The notes under the pieces: generated by a model
The model's database searches: none
What the model saw: the letters and a program-made list of their open reading frames with translations, nothing else
What the model was told of the DNA's origin: nothing
Translations under genes and position numbers: made by a program
Assembly: GCF_009696325.1 (NCBI RefSeq)
Contig: NZ_VUME01000002.1
Span: 1 to 64,000 of the forward strand
Direction of reading: 5' to 3'
DNA: 64,000 bases
Source: Collinsella sp. WCA1-178-WT-3 (M1)
GTDB lineage: Bacteria > Actinomycetota > Coriobacteriia > Coriobacteriales > Coriobacteriaceae
Shown here: in pieces, positions 18,488 through 27,964 of the stretch
Numbering within the stretch: the stretch's first letter is position 1
Layout: every line of letters begins with the position of its first letter

Positions 18488-20008
18488 GTGAGAGAGGAGA
18501 GCCCCCGACAAGGTATGAGGAGGCCCGACTCGGACCGTGCTTCCTCGCAGCGCAGTACGCCGCGCTCCGGTCGCGGCGGGCAGACGCTCAGCGAACGCTA
18601 TATTGCCGGCGTCCCCGCCCGCATCATGCGCCCTCGTTTGATATTCATGGCGTGCCTGTTTACTTTAGTGTGCTTTGGTCTGCTGATGGTGTACTCGGCG
18701 TCATCGGTCGAGGCATTGCACGAGAACGGCTCGGCGACGTATTTCCTGGTTCGACAGGCTACCTTTGCCGGGGTTGGCGTGCTTGCCATGGTTGCGATCG
18801 TTCGCGTCTTGCCGGACAGCTGGTTTGGGGAAGATGTACTTAGGGTTTTCCTTATCGGCATGATTCTCTTGCTGTTTGCGGTATTTCTTGTCGGCAGTGG
18901 CAGCCGTGGCGCCACGCGCTGGCTCAACATCGCCGGTATTCAGTTCCAGCCGTCTGAGTTTTTAAAACCGTTTGCCATCGCGTATTCGGCCATCATGCTC
19001 GACCGTTTCTTTTCGCCCGGTGGCAACATCAACGAGTTCCTTCGCAAGATGGTCGTCTACTTGGGCATTTCGCTCTTTTTGATCTTTATCCAGCCCGATT
19101 ATGGCACCGTCTTGATCATCTCGCTGACCCTCATGTGTATGGCGTTATTTGCGGGCCTAGACCCCAAGTTTATCATCGGCGTGATCATTCTCGTCATTGT
19201 CGTGAGTGTGTTTGCGCTTGTTGCAGAGCCGTACCGCATGGTGCGTGTTCAGGTTGCCCTGAACCCTTGGGCCGACGAGTATGGCGATGGCTATCAGGCA
19301 ACGCTTGCCATCATGGCGTTTGCTTCGGGCGGCTTGTTCGGCCGTGGCATCGGTAACTCCACCATGAAGTACTCGTATCTGCCCGAGGCACACAACGACT
19401 ATATTCTGGCCATTATCGGCGAGGAGGTCGGTTTTGTCGGGACCGTGCTGCTCTTCTTGGTCTTTGCGATGCTGATTTACTCAGCGTTTCGCATTGCCGA
19501 GCAGGCTGCGGACCGTCGCGGAGCGCTCATGGCATCGGGTTCCGCAGTCATTCTCGCGGTACAGTTTTTGATCAATGCGCTGGGCATCCTCAACGTGTTT
19601 CCCATGACGGGTAAGCCGCTGCCGTTTATCAGCTACGGCGGTTCGTCGATTATCGTATCGCTTATGCTTGCGGGGTTGATCTTGCGCGTCTCGCACGAGA
19701 GCGCCCGTCGTGATGAGTACGACCGTCGCCGCGAGAGCTTTGCCGTTATGGACGAGAGCACCGCCGGCGTGCCCCATGTGCGCGGCGATCGCCCTTCGCG
19801 CAACGGTTTTACCGTCTTGGACGGCTCTGCGTCCGAGCCGGCGGCTCGTCCGCGCCCGCGAACGGCTCCGCAGGGGCGTCCCCAACGCCCGAACCCCCGA
19901 AGCTCGGGCGGCGGATATAATCGAATCAATTTGAATTCGGACCCGTCGGCGCGTCTGCGCACCGAAGATCAGGGACCGCGCGTACGAAGGGATTTTCATG
20001 ACCGATAA
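18488..20008 (+). CDS. ftsW: FtsW septal peptidoglycan glycosyltransferase (SEDS family)
   Basis: SEDS-family polymerase that works with FtsI at the septum. About 506 residues with ten membrane helices from about residue 50 to 405. Signature segments include YSASSVEAL, RGATRWLNIAGIQFQPSE (the conserved loop with the catalytic region downstream), and MTGKPLPFISYGGSSI near 375. A disordered Pro/Arg-rich cytoplasmic tail of roughly 95 residues follows. The start used is GTG at 18488. An ATG at 18515 with AGAGGAGAG upstream is an alternative that would shorten the N-terminus by 9 residues. The end overlaps murG by 11 bases. Confidence 0.94.
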   Translation: MREESPRQGMRRPDSDRASSQRSTPRSGRGGQTLSERYIAGVPARIMRPRLIFMACLFTLVCFGLLMVYSASSVEALHENGSATYFLVRQATFAGVGVLAMVAIVRVLPDSWFGEDVLRVFLIGMILLLFAVFLVGSGSRGATRWLNIAGIQFQPSEFLKPFAIAYSAIMLDRFFSPGGNINEFLRKMVVYLGISLFLIFIQPDYGTVLIISLTLMCMALFAGLDPKFIIGVIILVIVVSVFALVAEPYRMVRVQVALNPWADEYGDGYQATLAIMAFASGGLFGRGIGNSTMKYSYLPEAHNDYILAIIGEEVGFVGTVLLFLVFAMLIYSAFRIAEQAADRRGALMASGSAVILAVQFLINALGILNVFPMTGKPLPFISYGGSSIIVSLMLAGLILRVSHESARRDEYDRRRESFAVMDESTAGVPHVRGDRPSRNGFTVLDGSASEPAARPRPRTAPQGRPQRPNPRSSGGGYNRINLNSDPSARLRTEDQGPRVRRDFHDR

Positions 20009-21113
20009 GATGACCGTTGCTATCGCAGCCGGCGGCACGGCGGGACATATCAACCCTGCGCTTGCCTTGGCTGAGGAGTTGCGCGACCGCGGACATCATG
20101 TTGTGTTCGTGGGCCAGTCGCATAAGCTCGAGGGTCGTTTGGTTCCCGAGGCCGGGTTCGATTTTGTACCTATCACGGTCACGGGCTTCGACCGCTCCCG
20201 TCCTTGGACCGCGCTGAGCTCGCTGTGGCGCGTCAATAAGGCCAAGCGCTCGCTCGCCAGCCATTTCTCAAAGGTTGGCAAGCCCGATGCTGCCATCGGT
20301 TTTGGTGCCTACGTCGAGGTCCCGCTGCTGGGCTGGTGCAAGGATGCGGGCGTTCCGTATCTGCTGCACGAGCAGAACTCTGTTCCGGGCCTGGCCAATA
20401 AGATGATGAGCTCCCATGCCGCCCGCGTGTGTATCTCGGTGCCGGCTGCGCGCTCTGTCTTTGAGCGCGCGGGCGACCCCGAGCATGTGCTTATGACCGG
20501 TAATCCGGTGCGCCGCTCGGTCATTGAGGGCGATCGCGCCCGCGGCCGCGAGGCACTTGGCGTGCCCGAGGACGCTGTGCTGCTGCTTGTCTTTGGTGGT
20601 TCGCTCGGTGCTCGGCATCTTAACGAGCGCGTAGCCTCGCTCAAGGGCGAGCTGCTGACCCGCGAGAATCTCTACATTTTGCATTCGACGGGTGCCGACG
20701 GCTTTGAGGACACCGAGCGTGCTTTGGCGCTGACGTCCGATGAGATGAAGCGCTATCGCGTCCAGCCCTACATTGACGACATGGGCGACATGCTAGCTGC
20801 AGCTGACCTGGTGCTCTCGCGCTCCGGCGCCTCGAGCGTGGCCGAGATTGCCGCCCTCGCCGTGCCTTCGGTGCTCGTGCCGTATCCGCATGCCACGGCC
20901 GACCACCAGACGACCAATGCGCGTTATCTGGTCGATGCCGGTGCCGGCGTGCTTTGTGCCGATGCCGATATCGATGCTCCTGCGTTTGCCGAGGAGCTGC
21001 TGCATCTGGTCGATGACGCCGCGGCGCGCGATGCCATGCGTCAGGCGGCGCGCGGGTTGGCTCAGGACCGCGCCGCCGCACTTTTGGCCGATGCGGTAGA
21101 GGGTTTGCGTTAG
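19998..21113 (+). CDS. murG: Undecaprenyl-PP-MurNAc-pentapeptide GlcNAc transferase
   Basis: Peripheral membrane GT-B enzyme that adds GlcNAc to lipid I, giving lipid II. 371 residues. The N-terminal domain opens with the glycine-rich AAGGTAGHINPALALAEEL and has the second loop GFGAYVEVPLL in place of the usual GGY motif. The C-terminal domain has VFGGSLGARHLNE and the sugar-nucleotide site LVLSRSGASSVAEIAAL followed by PYPHATADHQTTNA. The start lies within the last codons of ftsW, which suggests translational coupling. Confidence 0.98.
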   Translation: MTDKMTVAIAAGGTAGHINPALALAEELRDRGHHVVFVGQSHKLEGRLVPEAGFDFVPITVTGFDRSRPWTALSSLWRVNKAKRSLASHFSKVGKPDAAIGFGAYVEVPLLGWCKDAGVPYLLHEQNSVPGLANKMMSSHAARVCISVPAARSVFERAGDPEHVLMTGNPVRRSVIEGDRARGREALGVPEDAVLLLVFGGSLGARHLNERVASLKGELLTRENLYILHSTGADGFEDTERALALTSDEMKRYRVQPYIDDMGDMLAAADLVLSRSGASSVAEIAALAVPSVLVPYPHATADHQTTNARYLVDAGAGVLCADADIDAPAFAEELLHLVDDAAARDAMRQAARGLAQDRAAALLADAVEGLR

Positions 21114-21209
21114 TTAGACGGGATATCGAGCTTGCGCTCGCGCGGATGCGGTAGGTGCGGTACAGTTAACGGGTTACAGGCAGTGTTTACGCAAGGAGTA
21201 CACGAGCAC

Positions 21210-22628
21210 ATGGCTGATTCCCAGACTGCAACCTCCGCGCCCGAGTTCAAGAGCGCCCACTTTATCGGTATCGGTGGCGCCGGCATGAGCGGCATCGCTC
21301 TCGTTTTGCACGAGCGTGGCTATGCCGTTACCGGTTCCGACCTTAAGACCTCGCGCTACATTCGTCAGCTTACCCGTGCTGGCGTGAAGGTTCATGTGGG
21401 CCACGAGGCCGCCACGATCGATGAGGTCAAGCCCGACGTGGTCGTGGTCTCTACCGCTATTCCCGAGTCCAACCCCGAGCTTGTGCGTGCTCGCGAGCTC
21501 GGTATTCCTGTGTGGCCCCGCGCCAAGATGCTCTCGGCTCTGGGCCACGGCTACACCACCATCGCTGTTGCCGGCACGCACGGCAAGACCACGACGTCCT
21601 CGATGTGTGCCACCATGCTCGACCGCATGGGTCTGGACCCCAGCTTTTTGATCGGTGGTATCGTCGAGGGTTACGATACCAACGGAAAGAACGGCTCGGG
21701 TGACTACTTTGTCGCCGAGGCCGATGAGTCCGACAGCTCGTTCCTGTTCCTGAACCCCAACGTGGTCATCGTGACCAACGTCGAGGCCGACCATCTCGAC
21801 CACTACTCGGGCATCGAGGAGATCGAGGCCACCTTTGCCAAGTTTATGGGCCTGGTTGGAGAGAGCGGTACCGTCATCGTTTGCGGTGAGGACCCGCATC
21901 TGGTCGAACTCGCCAAGTCGACGGGTCGCCACGTGCTTTCCTATGGCTTTGCCGAAACCAACGACGTCGTCTGCGTGCATCCGGATGTCAAGGGCATTCA
22001 GAGCGATTTTATCGTTCGCTTTGAGGATGGGACCGAGCATGCTGTCGAGATCAAGAGCAACCCCGGTCGCCACAACATGCTCAACGCCACGGCAGTGCTA
22101 ACCGTTGCCCATGTCCTGGGTCTCGACGTCGACGCCGCAGCCGAGGCGCTTTCGAGCTTTGAGGGCGTCCGCCGCCGCTTTACCCATGTGGGCGATATTG
22201 ACGGCATCACCGTGGTCGATGACTACGGCCATCATCCCACCGAGATCAAGGCGACGCTTGCCGCCGCCTCGTCGCTGGGCTATAAGCATGTTGACGTCGT
22301 GTTCCAGCCGCACCGCTATTCGCGTTTGCAGGCGCTGTGCGATGACTTTGCCGATGCCTTCGCCAATGCCGATAAGCTGCTGCTCATCGACGTGTTCTCT
22401 GCCGGCGAGATGCCGATTCCGGGTGTTACCTCCAAGATGCTCGCTGACACTGTGCGCGCCAAGCACCCTGGCAAGGAGGTCGTGTACTGCTCCAGCCGTC
22501 TCGAGCTCAATCGTGAGCTCGAGAAAATGGTAGGTGAGGGCGATCTGCTGCTTACTATGGGCGCCGGCGACGTTACGACCGTTGGCCCTGAGTTCATCGA
22601 GTATCTGACTGCCAAGAAAGACGCTTAG
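21210..22628 (+). CDS. murC: UDP-MurNAc--L-alanine ligase
   Basis: First Mur ligase, adding L-alanine to UDP-MurNAc. 472 residues. The N-terminal FIGIGGAGMSGIA binds UDP-MurNAc, the ATP loop is AGTHGKTTTSSM near residue 117, and the NVEADHLDHYSG and DDYGHHPTEI blocks are typical of MurC. The start at 21210 is preceded by AAGGAG with an 11-base spacing. An upstream in-frame start at 21132 would overlap nothing but lacks a ribosome site and adds non-conserved residues. murB follows after 5 bases. Confidence 0.97.
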   Translation: MADSQTATSAPEFKSAHFIGIGGAGMSGIALVLHERGYAVTGSDLKTSRYIRQLTRAGVKVHVGHEAATIDEVKPDVVVVSTAIPESNPELVRARELGIPVWPRAKMLSALGHGYTTIAVAGTHGKTTTSSMCATMLDRMGLDPSFLIGGIVEGYDTNGKNGSGDYFVAEADESDSSFLFLNPNVVIVTNVEADHLDHYSGIEEIEATFAKFMGLVGESGTVIVCGEDPHLVELAKSTGRHVLSYGFAETNDVVCVHPDVKGIQSDFIVRFEDGTEHAVEIKSNPGRHNMLNATAVLTVAHVLGLDVDAAAEALSSFEGVRRRFTHVGDIDGITVVDDYGHHPTEIKATLAAASSLGYKHVDVVFQPHRYSRLQALCDDFADAFANADKLLLIDVFSAGEMPIPGVTSKMLADTVRAKHPGKEVVYCSSRLELNRELEKMVGEGDLLLTMGAGDVTTVGPEFIEYLTAKKDA

Positions 22629-22633
22629 CCCCT

Positions 22634-23545
22634 ATGGGTCTGTTTAACGCCGTCATGGCGCTTTCGGGCATGATCGACACGGATGTAGTCGAGGATGAAC
22701 GCCTTGCGCGTCATACGAGTTATCGTATCGGCGGCAAGGCCGACCTCTTCGTGACGTGCCATAGCTATCATGCCCTTCGTCGTGCCGTGGCAGTGCTCGA
22801 CCGTGAGCAGGTGCCGTGGGTCATTATCGGCAAGGGATCTAATCTGCTCGTTGCCGATGCGGGCTATCGCGGCGCCGTCATTTCGCTGGGGCGTGAGTTT
22901 CAGCGCACCGTTGTTGCCGAGGACGGTTGCACGCTGACCGTTGGCGCGGGCGTTATGTTCGCACGTTTGGTCAACGATGCCCTGTCGCGCGGGCTTTCGG
23001 GCCTTGAGTTTGCGGTTGGCATCCCCGGCTCGGTCGGCGGCGCCGTATCTATGAACGCCGGTACGCGTACCGAGTGGATAGGTTCGCTTGTCGAGGATGT
23101 GGTTACGTTTGACCCGGCATCCGGCATTAAGCATTATGCGGGGTCCGAGATTGCCTGGGGCTACCGTGAGTGCAGCCTGCCGCGTAACGAGATTATTCTC
23201 GAGTGCGTGCTTAAGCTCAAGCCTGCGCCTAAGGCCGACATTCGCGAGCGTATGGAGCGGTACCTGACGAGGCGCAAACGCACGCAGCCCATGGGTCGCG
23301 CTTCTTGCGGGTCGGTCTTTCGCAATCCACCCGACGCGAGCGTTGGCAAGCTGATTGAGGATTGTGGATTAAAGGGTTTTTCGGTTGGCGGTGCGGAAGT
23401 TTCGCCCGTACACGCTAATTTTATCGTTAATAACGGTACCGCCTCGGCCGATGATGTGGCCGCGGTTATCAGGCATGTGCACGGAAAGGTGAGGGAGGCG
23501 TATGGCATCGAGCTCAGACCGGAAGTCAAATTCCTCGGCTTCTAG
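22634..23545 (+). CDS. murB: UDP-N-acetylenolpyruvoylglucosamine reductase
   Basis: Flavoenzyme that reduces UDP-GlcNAc-enolpyruvate to UDP-MurNAc with NADPH. 303 residues, the type IIa/Gram-positive length. FAD-binding features are HTSYRIGGKADLF, VIGKGSNLLVADAG and the stretch GIPGSVGGAVSMNAG. The catalytic serine lies in ASCGSVFRNP and the closing Glu in the C-terminal part. The start follows the murC stop by 5 bases. The 3' end overlaps ftsQ by 44 bases. Confidence 0.97.
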   Translation: MGLFNAVMALSGMIDTDVVEDERLARHTSYRIGGKADLFVTCHSYHALRRAVAVLDREQVPWVIIGKGSNLLVADAGYRGAVISLGREFQRTVVAEDGCTLTVGAGVMFARLVNDALSRGLSGLEFAVGIPGSVGGAVSMNAGTRTEWIGSLVEDVVTFDPASGIKHYAGSEIAWGYRECSLPRNEIILECVLKLKPAPKADIRERMERYLTRRKRTQPMGRASCGSVFRNPPDASVGKLIEDCGLKGFSVGGAEVSPVHANFIVNNGTASADDVAAVIRHVHGKVREAYGIELRPEVKFLGF

Positions 23546-24767
23546 AGCATCGAAACCTACCTTCCGCCGCGCCGGAGGGCGTTCCGGCGCACCCGTCCAG
23601 CCTCAACGCAAGCCCCCTGTGTCCTCCAAGCCCGCTGGATCCGTACGGTCCGCCAAACGTCCGGTCGTCGGCTCGCAACTTGGTGGACGCACTGCCGCAA
23701 AAAAGACGGTTCACCCGGCTCCGCGCCCCTCGGTGACGTCTAAGTCGGCGATGGGTGCCAAGCCCTCTCGCCCCATAGTGACGCCCAAGCCCTCGCTGGG
23801 GGCTAAAGCGACGCATCCCGGTCGTACGTTGGGCGCTGCCAAGCCGCGCTCGTTGACGTCGGTGCCCGCCACTAAGGCACCTGCGACCAATAAGGGTATC
23901 AATCCGCTGTCGTCGCTTGGCGCCATGGCGAGTAAGACGTCCGAGGCCGCCTCTGCCGTTAAGGGCAAGAGCAAAATCGTGGGCGGTATCTTGGCGGCTG
24001 TGGCCGTGCTTGCCGTCGTTGCCATCGTCGTTATCAATTCCGGCCTGTTTGCCGCTACCGATATTCAGATCGAGGGCAGCGAGCATGTGACCAAGCACGA
24101 TGCCATGCAGCTGATCAGTCTGCCCGAGAACACATCGCTCTTCAACGTAAATCCCGACCAGATTACCGAAGATCTCAAGCAGAACCCGTGGGTTTCGGGC
24201 GTGGACGTTCAACGGCAGTTTCCCCACACGCTCGTCATTACGCCGACGGAGCGCAAGGTCACCGCGATCGCTTATATAAGTTCCGACGATCTTGCCTGGG
24301 CCATCGGCGACGATGACACCTGGATCGCACCGCTTTCGACCTCTGTGGAGGTGGACGACCAGGGAAATGTCGTCACTTCGGGTGAGGGCGCCAACACATT
24401 GAGCGGTATCGATGCTGCGTTGGCGCTGGCCAAGCACTACGGGGCCGTGCTGCTTACCGATGTCTCGGCTGATGTCGAGCCGGTCTCGGGGCAGGCTGTT
24501 TCTTCCAAGGCCGTTAAAGCGGGCCTGGATTACGTGCGTGGTTTTTCCGGCGAATTCTTGGCGCAGATCAAGGATATTTCTATACCTTCGGTCGAGGCCA
24601 TCTCGGCGAATCTTGATAATGGCGTTGAGGTCTCGCTGGGCGATTCTGATGATATCGCCAAGAAGGAACGCGTCGTGACCAAGCTTCTGTCGCAGGTAGA
24701 GGGCGTAACCTACATCAACGTTCGGTCTCCCGGCAACTATACGTTTAGAAACGCACCGACCGCTTAG
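23502..24767 (+). CDS. ftsQ: FtsQ/DivIB-type division protein
   Basis: Bitopic division protein, 421 residues. A very long basic, Ala/Pro/Lys-rich cytoplasmic tail (about 1-155) precedes a single membrane helix (about 162-184). A POTRA domain follows, beginning IQIEGSEHVTKHDAM and containing NPWVSGVDVQRQFPHTLVI, then a beta domain. It is thought to scaffold FtsL and FtsB at the septum. The ATG lies inside murB with GAGGGAGG 3-4 bases upstream, so the 44-base overlap is credible. An inverted repeat ACGCACCGAC/GTCGGTGCGT (24751-24760, 24769-24778) brackets the stop codon and may end transcription. Confidence 0.92.
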   Translation: MASSSDRKSNSSASRASKPTFRRAGGRSGAPVQPQRKPPVSSKPAGSVRSAKRPVVGSQLGGRTAAKKTVHPAPRPSVTSKSAMGAKPSRPIVTPKPSLGAKATHPGRTLGAAKPRSLTSVPATKAPATNKGINPLSSLGAMASKTSEAASAVKGKSKIVGGILAAVAVLAVVAIVVINSGLFAATDIQIEGSEHVTKHDAMQLISLPENTSLFNVNPDQITEDLKQNPWVSGVDVQRQFPHTLVITPTERKVTAIAYISSDDLAWAIGDDDTWIAPLSTSVEVDDQGNVVTSGEGANTLSGIDAALALAKHYGAVLLTDVSADVEPVSGQAVSSKAVKAGLDYVRGFSGEFLAQIKDISIPSVEAISANLDNGVEVSLGDSDDIAKKERVVTKLLSQVEGVTYINVRSPGNYTFRNAPTA

Positions 24768-24790
24768 CGTCGGTGCGTGGCTTTGTTGAG
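24751..24790 (+). terminator. Hairpin spanning the ftsQ stop codon
   Basis: Ten-bp stem ACGCACCGAC / GTCGGTGCGT (24751-24760, 24769-24778) with the ftsQ TAG in the 8-base loop, then GGCTTTGTT. A weak terminator that would separate the mur block from ftsZ. Confidence 0.5.
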
Positions 24791-24845
24791 GGGCCATACC
24801 ACGCCGTTTATCTGGTTTGTTTGGTTTTCACGGTCAATTATTTGA

Positions 24846-24874
24846 CTGATACGTTCATAATGTGCAAACATAAT
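24846..24874 (+). promoter_or_regulatory. Candidate ftsZ promoter
   Basis: CTGATA (24846-24851) and CATAAT (24869-24874) are separated by 17 bases in an unusually AT-rich stretch about 100 bases before ftsZ. TTGACT overlaps the -35 but would give a 21-base spacer. A separate ftsZ promoter is common in dcw clusters. Confidence 0.45.
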
Positions 24875-24967
24875 ACGGTTTACCTTTGCATTTACTTTCA
24901 ACCTGAAGGTTAATGTGCGCAGGGGTCAACCCATGCTATGGCTATAACCTTTGTTCGGAGGACCGAC

Positions 24968-26119
24968 ATGCACGAGACAGAGATCAACAACTACCTTGCC
25001 GTCATTAAGGTGGTCGGCGTCGGCGGCGGCGGTACCAACGCGGTCAATCGAATGATCGAAGAGGGCATTCGTGGCGTCGAGTTTGTTGCCATCAACACCG
25101 ATGCTCAGGCGCTCGCGATCTCTGATGCCGATATCAAGGTCCACATCGGTACCGACCTTACCCGCGGCCTGGGCGCTGGCGCCAACCCCGAGGTTGGTCG
25201 CAAGGCTGCCGATGAGTCCCGCGATGACATCGCCGAGGCGCTCGCTGGCGCCGACATGGTGTTCATCACCTGCGGTGAGGGCGGTGGCACCGGCACCGGC
25301 GCCGCTCCCATCGTTGCCGATATCGCGATGAACGAGGTCGGTGCGCTGACCGTCGCCGTCGTGACCAAGCCCTTCACCTTCGAGGGCCGCAAGCGTAAGA
25401 AGAGCGCCGAAGAGGGCATTAAGACCCTTTCCGATTGCGTCGACACCATGATCGTTATCCCTAACGACAAGCTGCTCGACATCGCCGAGAAGAAGACCAC
25501 CATGCTCGAGGCCTTCGCGATTGCCGATGGCGTCCTTTCCCAGGGTACCCAGGGCATCACCGACCTCATCACCGTCCCGGGCATCATCAACCTGGACTTC
25601 GCTGATGTTAAGACCATCATGAAGCAGGCCGGCACCGCCATGATGGGTATCGGTACTTCTTCTGGGGACACCCGTGCCGTCGACGCCGCCCAGCAGGCTA
25701 TTTCCAGCCCGCTGCTCGAGAGTTCTATCGATGGTGCTACGCGCGTCCTGCTCTCCATCGCCGGCTCCAAGGATCTGGGCATCCAAGAGATCAGCGACGC
25801 TGCCGACGTTGTCGCCAACGCCGTCGATCCCGAGGCCAACATCATCTTCGGTACCGTTGTCGACGAGTCCCTGGGCGATCAGGTGCGCATCACCGTTATC
25901 GCTACGGGCTTCTCCGACTCTAATGTCAACCGTCAGGACGAGCTCTTCGCTGCCCAGCAGTCCCAGAGCAAGGCTTCCGTTGCCGAGCCTCAGCGTACCG
26001 TTCCCGCTGCAAGCTCGGCTCAGTCTGCCCCGACCCGCAATGTCGGCGGTACGGAGCTTCCCAATTTTGGTAACGACCAGTTTGAGCTTCCCGACTTCCT
26101 TAAGCGTGGTAGCTTCTAG
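24968..26119 (+). CDS. ftsZ: Cell division GTPase FtsZ
   Basis: Tubulin-like GTPase that builds the Z ring. 383 residues. The signature GGGTGTG is at about 105-111, preceded by [13 protein letters not shown] near residue 17. The T7 loop [11 protein letters not shown] is near residue 208. A variable linker leads to the C-terminal peptide [10 protein letters not shown], the site for SepF and other partners. The start at 24968 follows GGAGG by 6 bases. An ATG at 24938 has no ribosome site. ftsA is absent upstream and sepF is present downstream, the usual actinobacterial arrangement. Confidence 0.98.
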   Translation: MHETEINNYLAVIKVVGVGGGGTNAVNRMIEEGIRGVEFVAINTDAQALAISDADIKVHIGTDLTRGLGAGANPEVGRKAADESRDDIAEALAGADMVFITCGEGGGTGTGAAPIVADIAMNEVGALTVAVVTKPFTFEGRKRKKSAEEGIKTLSDCVDTMIVIPNDKLLDIAEKKTTMLEAFAIADGVLSQGTQGITDLITVPGIINLDFADVKTIMKQAGTAMMGIGTSSGDTRAVDAAQQAISSPLLESSIDGATRVLLSIAGSKDLGIQEISDAADVVANAVDPEANIIFGTVVDESLGDQVRITVIATGFSDSNVNRQDELFAAQQSQSKASVAEPQRTVPAASSAQSAPTRNVGGTELPNFGNDQFELPDFLKRGSF

Positions 26120-26142
26120 TTCGTTTTTCTCAACGACCTGCA

Positions 26143-26176
26143 CGGGGTGTATCCATTTGGATGCACCCCGTTTTGT
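26143..26176 (+). terminator. Terminator after ftsZ
   Basis: Stem CGGGGTGTATCCA / TGGATGCACCCCG (26143-26155, 26158-26170) with one G-T wobble, followed by TTTTGTTT. Confidence 0.85.
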
Positions 26177-26329
26177 TTCTCGTTTGTAAACGAAAGTCTC
26201 CAATCTCTTTACGTTCCCCTTACGTTTGGTCCCTACCGCTGCGGGTATCCTTTTGTAGAAGTATGGCAGCCGTATGGCACGGACTGCTGCGGCTTGGCCG
26301 CGATACTCGTGTTATTAGGAGGCTTTAGT

Positions 26330-27130
26330 ATGGCAGCACGTGCGGACAACGTTTCGCGTGTCGACCATGATGGAGTTACGTTGGTAGAGGGCGCGACACA
26401 CGATGTCCGCTTTGCCTTCACCGAACGCACTGGCGGTGTTTCCGAAGATGCGTACTCCTCACTCAATCTGGGCTCGCATGTTGGCGATGACCCCTTTGCC
26501 GTTCAAGAAAATCGTCGCCGCGTACTCGAGGCCATGGGTATTGCCGAGTGCGAGCACAACCTGCTTGTCCCCAATCAGGTACACGGTGACAATGTCGTGA
26601 CGGTGACCTCGAACGGCGCCGATGATCTCGAGAACATTCGCGAGCAGATTGCCGAGGGCTGCGATGCCCTCGTCTGCACGGCGCATGAGGTGCCCGTGAT
26701 GCTTTGCTTTGCCGATTGTGTTCCCGTTGTGCTGGTGGCTCCCGGCGGCTTTGCCGTGGTGCATTCTGGCTGGAAGGGCACGATTGCGCGCATTTCCGCC
26801 AAGGCGTGCCAAGCGCTCTGCGAGGCGGCTGGCTGCAAGCCAGACGACATCTCTGCCTATATTGGGCCCCATATCCTGGGTGACGAGTACGAGGTGTCCC
26901 AAGAACTTATGGACCGCTTTGCCTCCGAGTTCGCGTGCATCGATGCTGCCGCTTCTCGTATGCTCGATCTTTCCGCCGCCATTCGCGAGGCGCTGATGGA
27001 CGCCGGCGTCGAAGCGAACGGCATTGTGGACACCAAGCTCTCCACCGTTCGTCAGAACGACCGCTTTTATTCCTACCGCAACGAGGGCGGCACCTGTGGG
27101 CGCCATGCTGCGATCGGCGTGATGCTATGA
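26330..27130 (+). CDS. pgeF: Peptidoglycan editing factor PgeF (laccase-domain, YfiH family)
   Basis: 266 residues of the Cu-oxidase_4 / DUF152 family, whose E. coli member YfiH removes wrongly incorporated L-Ser from the muropeptide precursor UDP-MurNAc-L-Ser. Conserved metal-site segments are NQVHGDNV, CFADCVPVVL and VHSGWKGT. The start at 26330 has TAGGAGG 7 bases upstream, and upstream in-frame codons lack such a site. In many actinobacteria it sits between ftsZ and yggS; here a pst operon has come in after it. Its stop overlaps the pstS start (ATGA). Confidence 0.88.
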   Translation: MAARADNVSRVDHDGVTLVEGATHDVRFAFTERTGGVSEDAYSSLNLGSHVGDDPFAVQENRRRVLEAMGIAECEHNLLVPNQVHGDNVVTVTSNGADDLENIREQIAEGCDALVCTAHEVPVMLCFADCVPVVLVAPGGFAVVHSGWKGTIARISAKACQALCEAAGCKPDDISAYIGPHILGDEYEVSQELMDRFASEFACIDAAASRMLDLSAAIREALMDAGVEANGIVDTKLSTVRQNDRFYSYRNEGGTCGRHAAIGVML

Positions 27131-27963
27131 GAAAGATCGCATCGGTCCTAAGCGCGGCAGTGCTCACGCTTACGCTGTGTGCCTGCTCCTCGGGATCTTC
27201 CACGTCTTCTATCACCGTGGCCGGCTCGACCACCTGCCTTCCCATTGCCGAGATTGCGGCCGAGGGCTTTAAGGAGGAGACCGGCACCGACGTGCTCGTC
27301 TCTGGCCTTGGCTCTTCTGCCGGTATCGAGGCCGTCAGCAACGGCACGGCTGACATCGCCAGCTCGTCTCGTGGCCTCAATGCCGACGAGCAGAATCTGG
27401 GCCTGACCCCGATTGTAATCGCGCACGACGGCATCGCAGTCATCGTGAACGACGATAACCCGGTCGACAACCTCTCGACCGAGCAGCTTCGCGACATATA
27501 CGCCGGTAAGATTACCAACTGGAAGGAAGTCGGCGGAGAGGACCTGAAGATTCAGGTTATTAACCGCGATGAGGCGTCCGGTACGCGCGAGGCCTTCCGT
27601 ACCATCGTGATGGACGGCACGCCGTTCGATCGTCGCTCTGCCGTTCTTTCGGGCACGGGCCAGGTACGCGATGTCGTGTCCCGTTCGCGTGGTGCCATTG
27701 GCTACATCTCGCTGGGTTTTGTCGAGAGCCTCAACGCTAAGACTTCGGTTAAGGCTGTTTCGGTCAACCATGTCGAGGCATCCGAGAAGACGGTCGCAAG
27801 TGGCGGCTACCCCATCTCGCGCGACCTTTACTTCTTTGTGAAGGGTACGCCTTCGCAGCGTGCACAGGACTACATTGACTATGTGACGTCGGAGAAGATG
27901 GACAAGCAGATTCGCGAGGCGGGCTTTATTCCCGTCACCAACGACGGAAAGGGGAGTGAGTAG
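27127..27963 (+). CDS. pstS: Phosphate ABC transporter substrate-binding lipoprotein
   Basis: 278 residues. The signal peptide MRKIASVLSAAVLTLTLCAC ends in a lipobox, so the mature protein is anchored through Cys18 or Cys20 outside the membrane. The family phosphate-binding features are VAGSTTCLPIAE near the N-terminus, SSRGLNADE, and DEASGTREAF. The start overlaps the pgeF stop by 4 bases, so translation is probably coupled to pgeF, an unusual arrangement for pstS. It is followed by pstC, pstA, pstB and a phoU-like gene. Confidence 0.93.
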   Translation: MRKIASVLSAAVLTLTLCACSSGSSTSSITVAGSTTCLPIAEIAAEGFKEETGTDVLVSGLGSSAGIEAVSNGTADIASSSRGLNADEQNLGLTPIVIAHDGIAVIVNDDNPVDNLSTEQLRDIYAGKITNWKEVGGEDLKIQVINRDEASGTREAFRTIVMDGTPFDRRSAVLSGTGQVRDVVSRSRGAIGYISLGFVESLNAKTSVKAVSVNHVEASEKTVASGGYPISRDLYFFVKGTPSQRAQDYIDYVTSEKMDKQIREAGFIPVTNDGKGSE

Positions 27964-27964
27964 C

